This document shows positions 58,261 through 64,000 of a stretch of DNA of 64,000 bases, piece by piece. Where the stretch lies: assembly GCF_963583255.1 (NCBI RefSeq), contig NC_084813.1, positions 18,357,799-18,421,798 of the forward strand, read 5' to 3'. Source of the stretch: Pyrus communis. Its lineage: Eukaryota; Streptophyta; Magnoliopsida; Rosales; Rosaceae. The translations under genes were made by a program, and so were the position numbers. A model generated the notes under the pieces. That model searched no databases, had not been told where the DNA came from, and saw only the letters and a list, made by a program, of their open reading frames with translations. Positions within the stretch are counted from its first letter, which is position 1, and every line of letters starts with the position of its first letter.

Positions 58261-59115
58261 CAAGATGTGGTTTGGTAATGGAGAAAAATCAATCCATTCA
58301 CATAGGAGTAGAACATTCGGGTTCTAATAGACATTTATTGGTTTAAATTCGCATGAAAAAACTTTGGTTTTCATGGGTGTTGTTTTTAAGGAAAACTTTA
58401 GGTTTTCAAACAAGGCATGTTTCTAGAAACTTCAGGTTTCGAAATAATTATGAACTTTAGGTTCATATGTTCCTACAAACAAACGCAAATATATATACAG
58501 AAATATGCAACAAGAAAATATGCAAATAGAACTTCAGGTCTATAATTATAATTGAATTAATTATTTGGACTTCAGGCCAAATTTAAAGTGTGGGTGAAAA
58601 ATTATAAAACCTAAAGTGTCTAAAAATAATAGACAACTAATACTCGAGGTCCAAAAACATGGACCAAGTCCACGGGTGGGCTGAGCAAAATTGTACTATG
58701 GTCTAGGCCCAAAAACTAGGCTTAGATAGACACGGGTTGATCAGGCCCCAAACACAATTTAGGCTGCAAGCCCATTAGCAACAACCGGGCTGCAAAAACT
58801 GGGTCCAAAAAACAATGGCCCAAATGGGCACTGATCAGATGCATGTACACCAATGTACTAGCTGCAGGCTGGGATCGCGTGTATGCGGAACATGGATACA
58901 CCAGCACGGGGCTGGGATCCGGTGCATCACGGGCATCTGGAATCAAATCTAATCTACAATCACACTTAAACAAGAAGTTTATAACATTTCATATAAAATT
59001 ATATATAATATATATTTTAAAAAGTTAGGTCTTGTGAGGTTTCACCTCAAGGCTTTCTCCTAGGCGAGGCTATCCATGAAACGCCTCGCCTATGCCTTTG
59101 CCTTTTAAAACATTG

Positions 59116-60137
59116 GTCAACGGTTACCTTGTGTTAGGGGGTGAGCAAAAACGTGCTCAAAATTCTTAAGCAAGTGCTTAAAAACATTTAACTATGCACT
59201 CAAGTTCTTACAATCGATTCTACTCACCCCTAATTTGCATGTAACAGAAAATAATAAAATATCACATCACTCAAAATTTTTACTTAAACATCTTTCAAAC
59301 AATCCAATGTTTCTTTTTTTTTTCAGTGCCTCCAAAAACATTACGTTTTTATAGGGTGAAGTTAATATAATTACCCAGTTTAGGGATAATTTTAAAATGG
59401 TGTTAATCTTTTAAAATTTTCGAAATAATAATCTAATATTTTAAAAAATTGAAGCGTTAAGTGAGGAACTTGACAAGTGTTACAGCGAGATTTTACCTTG
59501 ACGTCATTTATAAAGCTCTAACTCCCCAAATTGATTCCTTTAAACTAGACAAAGTTAGTGTTTAATTTGGTTGAAAGGGCTCAAATTGAGGATTCAAAAT
59601 TTTAAAATATGAAAATTAGCCTCAACATTTGTCCATATCATTACTTAAATTTGATGACATTGTCACTTAACAGTAGTGATGTTATCACTTTACGTTGGTG
59701 ACCTAACGAGTATTTATATTTATAAATGTTTTGTGGTTATTTGAAATATTTTAGTTATTCGTACTTCCTTGTTTTTTTAACCATAAAGGTTGGGACTAAT
59801 TTGGAATCACACTAGAGGTTGGTTAGTTATTCGTACTTCCCGGTTTTTTAACCATAACAAGCAGTTGCTAGCTATAATTGGTGTATTTGTGTTAAGTTAC
59901 CAAAAACAAAAAAAACAAAAAACGAAAAACAAAAAACAAAAATTGTGTTAATTATGACTAGTCCATCTTTTAGTTTAGAACAAACATAACCCTTAAGAGT
60001 AAAATAATGTTGTTAAGAAACAGTAACAATTGAACTCTTATTATTTATTTAAAATATAAATTCATCCGAGTTCATTTTTCATTACATAATAACAGCCAAA
60101 CTCAATCAAACCAAAGATAACTGATTAATGGACTATA
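59116..60137. other. Intergenic, AT-rich, with a short inverted repeat
   Basis: TTAGGGGGTGAG (59134-) and CTCACCCCTAA (to 59233) form a ~100-bp inverted-repeat unit. The remainder is AT-rich spacer and the 3' flank of the S-protein homologue. No gene is seen. Confidence 0.5.
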
Positions 60138-60542
60138 CTAATCATTCCATTTATAGCATCTGTCGTAATTGTTGGTGTCCCAGTTCCACAGGCATGGATG
60201 GCCTTCAAACACAGCCCAATTACATGTTCCACAATAGTCACCATCTCTAAAGTTATCATATATATCGAACCATTGAAATGCACCTGGCCATTCAAAACTG
60301 CAGTAGAATTTTGTTACTGTGATGAAGCTAGGTTTGAAGTGGAATTGAAAGCTGGCGTTCGGTGGAAGCGTTTGGAGACCAAGATCATCGTCCCCGGATT
60401 TGCAGTGAAGGTTGAGGGTTTGGCCTTTCTCCAAAGAGTTTGTGATCTTAACATGTTTTCTCTCGACTGCATCACAAATGGTAACTGTGAACAAAACCAG
60501 CGTGACTAGCAGCAGTACTGCACTTCCGTTGAACCAACCCAT
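60138..60542 (-). CDS. S-protein homologue (plant self-incompatibility protein S1 family), secreted, 134 aa
   Basis: A single exon with a clear signal peptide (MGWFNGSAVLLLVTLVLFTV to about residue 25). I chose the ATG at 60542 because the signal peptide starts there; in-frame ATGs at 60578 and 60551 would add 12 or 3 residues. The mature part shows the family pattern: VKITNSL, LNLHCKSGDDDLG, FQFHFKPSF, TKFYCSFEW, FDIYDNFRD, CGTCNW and a final CL region, with six cysteines. The family includes the poppy stigma determinant PrsS, but most members in other plants are small secreted proteins of unknown function, often expressed in reproductive tissue. No neighbour in the window suggests a pollen partner, so a role in self-incompatibility should not be assumed. 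The frame is intact. Confidence 0.92.
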   Translation of the reverse strand: MGWFNGSAVLLLVTLVLFTVTICDAVERKHVKITNSLEKGQTLNLHCKSGDDDLGLQTLPPNASFQFHFKPSFITVTKFYCSFEWPGAFQWFDIYDNFRDGDYCGTCNWAVFEGHPCLWNWDTNNYDRCYKWND

Positions 60543-60704
60543 GCTATACATATAGCTTGTTAATTTGAAGAAAATCAAATTTTATTTTGGTGTGAAAACA
60601 CTAGGATGAACCATGCTTTAATAGTTGCTAGCTAGAGGTACCATCCACAAGGTCTCACATTTGCTTTAGTGCAATTTTTTGGCCGGGTACATTTGCTAGC
60701 TAGT

Positions 60705-60719
60705 TCTTTATTTATAAAA
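60705..60719 (-). promoter_or_regulatory. Candidate TATA box of the S-protein homologue
   Basis: The minus strand reads TTTTATAAATAAAG about 165 bp before the chosen ATG, a plausible core promoter position. It is supported only by sequence and distance. Confidence 0.4.
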
Positions 60720-62195
60720 TTATGGTAATAGATCGATTCACGTATAAAATTAATTTTGTTAGAATAATTTACAGTTGTGGAAAGACATTTAATTTTTCAT
60801 AACAATGAATTTAGTTAAAAATGTTGACGAGCTTAGTAGTTGTCATGTAATTGAAGGTCTGAATTCTACTAACAAAATTATCATGCAGTAATTTTTTTTA
60901 CACAAGCGATATTATTATACTTTAAGCCTATAAAAATTTGATGAATAGAATTCAAACTTAAGTGCATACGGTCTAACACATAAGCTCTATGTAATGTGGC
61001 TACGCTTAAATATACATTTGGTATTTTAGTCATAGAAGGAGTAATAGTGATTTTGAAAATCATGTACAGCTAGCTGAGAATAATTGGTAATTCTAGGAAT
61101 GAGGAAATATAAAAGGAAAATACTAGGTAGATCATCGGTGAACATGTTTGGCAAGGTCCGCTTACAGGTAAGAGGTCCTTATTGCTGGTAAGGGGATGTC
61201 CTATACACCGCTTCATGCCACATCATGTTCTATTCTCCTTGGATGTCCCAAGCGTTCGTGGCACAACACGTGTTAAGTGGAATAAAATTAGTCCAAATGG
61301 TACAACTCAACAACAGTGGTAGAGGCACGGATAAGTGCATAACCAATTATTTCTTCCATTAAACAGAAGTAGATTCTACAAGATTGAGGTTCGAGAAAAC
61401 TATCCCTTATTCTTGTCAACCAAGGAGCTTCAGCCATCAAGGATTTCCTTTTGTACATCACATTAGCACCTTTTCACTTCTTGTGTACAAGGTGGGCCGT
61501 GAGGATAGCCGAAGTAGGCACCCGCTTAGGACCTCCACTTTGGAGGCCCTTAATTTATATATAATTTCTTAAAATTGAAACTCAATAAAAATATCAAAAA
61601 ATAAAATCATAGGGAAATGAAAAAGAATTGGTTGAAAAATTAGATTATGTAAACTTAATTAGCACATTTGCGTCTAATAATGCAAATGTGTAATATTAAA
61701 GTAACGTTATTTTTTTTATATTAATTTTTAATAATATTTAATGTAGAAATAGATTTTTTTTCATGTACTTAGTTAATTTTTTTAATATATATCAACGTAC
61801 AGAGGATCAAAGATCAGAGAACTCTAATGCCCCACTTCGAAGGCTTGCCTAGGGTCCACAAATTTTCAGGGCTGCTTGTGTAATTTTGTGAAAGGGATGT
61901 ATCAATGTCATAATCTTGAAGCATGTTAACGTTTCAGATATCGACTCTGTGAACATGGTAAGATGTGAAGTGAACAATTGGCAAAAAAACTTTATTTGAG
62001 ATAGAAGTTGAGCATCTACAGAGCAAATTCGTCTCTTCCTCATTAACTACATCGTAGTACCGTGAAATGTACATTACATGAACAGTAGACAGAGCGGCTC
62101 AAAGTACTTGCTAAGTTGCTAGAGCTGCATCTCAGCCCAGTAACTCAAAAGAACCTTCGCTCTTGGCATTAAACGAGTGGAAAATAAGGAGGCGG
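60720..62195. other. Intergenic between the S-protein homologue and AGPase
   Basis: AT-rich. Around 60890-61010 is a copy of the dispersed repeat with ACACAAGCGATATTATTATAC, related to 9148 and 16628. The last ~100 bp are the probable AGPase 3' UTR. No gene is recognised. Confidence 0.5.
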
Positions 62196-63942
62196 CTAGA
62201 TTACTGTTCCACTAGGAATCAAGGCATCCTTGATCACTGTGACAATCCCGCTCTTTATGAAATATCCGTCTGTTTCTCTTGCTGCTTCTTGCACATTGTC
62301 GCTATTGATAATCTGCAGTTCATACTCGTCGATGGTCAGTTTCATAAAGATAAAATGTAAAATGTTTTGAGTGATCAGCTAAGAAGAATAAAGTTCTAAT
62401 TTGAATGTATGTCGAACCAGACATTGCATCGAATGTAAGCGGGAAATAGGTAGTACATATAGGAGGCGGTTTTCTGTATCCATTTAAGAAGTTTCAAATT
62501 GGCTGTCCATAAAATTTAGACCTAAAATTAATAAAAAACTGAAAAAAATCAGATTAAGATGATACTATGCTTACCTTAACATTCTCTCCAATTCGCGCAT
62601 TCTTATCAATTATTGCTCTCCTAATGTGGGAATTCTTGCCAATACCAATTGGAACGCTGCCCTTCGCAGAAAGGAACCTCCTGTCAGCATCAGTCTGGGA
62701 CAATCACAACAATTGCATCAGTATAATCTATCCAACCCATAGAGAGGTCAAATGAACAATGACAGTATTTCTAAGGAAAGTCCATTCATCTCTATAAACA
62801 AACAAAAAATGTTTATACGGTCATGTCTTGACTTAAAATAAAAAGCAGCAAGTGCTAAATCTACAGCAGGTTTTACCTCATAGTAGTCAGCTCCCATCAG
62901 TAATGTGTCTTCAATGACAGCACCCGCTGCTATGCAAGACCGAAGTCCAACGACTGAATGGTGAATTTTACAGTTCTGTGTTTATGTAAAAGATAGGATT
63001 GGGTTAAAGAGCAGGACTGAAATAGGTTATACTGATCCCCGTTTCTTGCAACGATAGCACATAGATGCAAGTTTTTCTGAAATTGAAGAGAACACGGGAC
63101 TATGATGTGGCATCATAATGAAACAATTTAGCAAAATGCTGAATGTTTCTACAAAGAACTTACCTTTATTACACATCCCTCGCCAATAACACTATCTGTG
63201 ACATCAGCATCAAGCATTTTTGATGGAGGTAAATACCGAGGTTGGGTGTAGATAGGGGATGAACGATCATAAAAGCTACAGTATAAAGTTCAAAATTAGG
63301 CCGGAATACTAAATCCAGATCAAACTGAGAGCATAACATATGAATTGGCCAAACAAAACAGGAATACAAACAAGTTATAGAATAAAAGGTACCTGAAATC
63401 TGGAACTGGTTTTTTTGTTATCCCCAAGTTTGCATTGTAGAAAGCCTCAATGGTACCAATATCTTCCCAGTAGCCATCATACAAATAAGCTTGAACCTGT
63501 AGGCATTAATAATTAGTATTCCGGGGGCTGAATATCTGGATGAAGGGTAGCAGGGGACAGAAAGTGTGGAACTGGGAAATATTTAGCAGACCATGTAAAA
63601 TCAATTTAGGATACTATCTTTTTCAGTACAAAGGGATTTGTTCAGTTTCGAATGAAAGATATTTGCAATTATGTAATACCAACAACTATTCCAATCTTTT
63701 CCACCTCTTTTGATTGATCTTTCGTAGAAATTACAGAACAAAATATATGAATGAAAACTTACTCTCAAACCAATGGAAGTTGCGCCTGGAATAACTTCAC
63801 TCCCGAAATCATTTGCACCAGGAAACTTGTCTCGAAGTAGATCTAACATGACATTTTTGCTCACAACATATATACCCATGCTGGCAATATAAGGCATCTC
63901 TTTAGCTCTCTCATCATCAAGACCCAGGATAGTTGTATCAAC
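62196..63942 (-). CDS. APS1: ADP-glucose pyrophosphorylase small subunit, C-terminal six exons (partial)
   Basis: Exons on the minus strand: 63942-63763, 63496-63393, 63275-63164, 62975-62877, 62694-62575 and 62312-62196, all GT..AG with matching phase, coding 243 residues to the TAG at 62196. The gene continues past the right edge, where the N-terminal catalytic half must lie. The enzyme makes ADP-glucose from glucose-1-phosphate and ATP in plastids, the committed step of starch synthesis; two small and two large subunits form the tetramer. The visible part covers the end of the nucleotidyltransferase domain ([40 protein letters not shown]) and the beta-helix domain that takes part in allosteric control ([40 protein letters not shown]). 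The ending [12 protein letters not shown] and [19 protein letters not shown] identify the small, not the large, subunit. No defect is seen. Confidence 0.95.
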
Positions 63943-64000
63943 CTATATAACAAACAACATTTTGCATCAATAATCAATCACACACCTAAACCCACAAGTG

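Larger units (their letters stand above)
52879..58986 (-). mobile_element. Third Ty1/copia element, degenerate, with a truncated 5' LTR
   Basis: A perfect 5-bp duplication TTTCA lies at 52874-52878 and 58987-58991. The left (3') LTR is 52879-53125, followed by the purine tract CAAGGGGGAG (minus strand). The outer ~50 bp at 58935-58986 match the end of the left LTR (ATCAAATCTAATCT, then ACACTTAAACAAGAAGTTTA), but the rest of the 5' LTR and the primer site are not recognisable. The polyprotein remains run minus from 58260 to 53539. Confidence 0.85.
51975..59115. mobile_element. Terminal-inverted-repeat element split by a copia insertion
   Basis: The left end CAATGTCTTAAAA (51975-) is matched by CAATGTTTTAAAA on the opposite strand at 59115. 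Both ends continue into similar CCTAGGCG/GGCGAGGC-rich sequence (..GTGCCTAGGCGAC.. and ..TAGGCGAGGCTATCC..). Removing the copia element (52879-58986) leaves roughly 1 kb including the minisatellite at 52160. I found no transposase frame and no clear outer target duplication. Confidence 0.5.

Overview
This is a nuclear plant sequence from a eudicot. The repeat families remind me of Rosaceae (apple/pear group), but that is an impression and I could not search for it. Genes have many GT..AG introns, and much of the DNA between them consists of nested transposons. I rebuilt intron-containing genes by hand from reading frames, splice sites and intron phase.

Layout. 1-2321: 5' part of a Ty1/copia (Tnt1-type) element on the minus strand, inserted into a TM9SF/TMN (endomembrane protein 70) gene copy whose remainder is 2322-4226. 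4388-6535: decayed LINE carrying a hAT-type MITE. 6719-8560: a further MITE and a probable solo LTR. 10385-12364: intact TMN gene, the sister of the broken copy. 13121-16375 (minus): a six-exon MYB-CC (GARP) transcription factor with two transposons in its introns. 17170-18340: a ~106-bp tandem repeat array in the spacer between this gene and the divergent gene at 19416-26360, a 22-exon, 1198-aa C2/Munc13-homology-like protein. 26951-33345 (minus): a pseudogene of an FPA-like RRM/SPOC RNA-binding protein with several frameshifts and stops.

34951-45857: an old copia element (minus) with both LTRs, split inside its RNase H domain by ~5.8 kb of foreign DNA that looks like plant mitochondrial sequence. 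46201-49304 (minus): a 12-exon vacuolar cation/H+ exchanger (CAX2 type). 51019-51700: a complete Cassandra TRIM element with 5S-rRNA-like LTRs and a perfect target duplication. 51975-59115: a terminal-inverted-repeat element and minisatellite interrupted by a third, degenerate copia element (52879-58986). 60138-60542 (minus): a secreted S-protein homologue. 62196-63942 (minus): the last six exons of the ADP-glucose pyrophosphorylase small subunit, continuing past the right edge.

The genes do not form a pathway; this is an ordinary mixed gene neighbourhood. I found no new multi-gene system. The most interesting points are the fate of the TMN tandem duplicate (signal peptide removed by a retrotransposon, C-terminal sorting signal buried by stop loss), the organelle-like insertion inside a retrotransposon, the decayed FPA-like gene beside the intact TMN gene, the dimeric repeat array between divergent promoters, and the Cassandra element.
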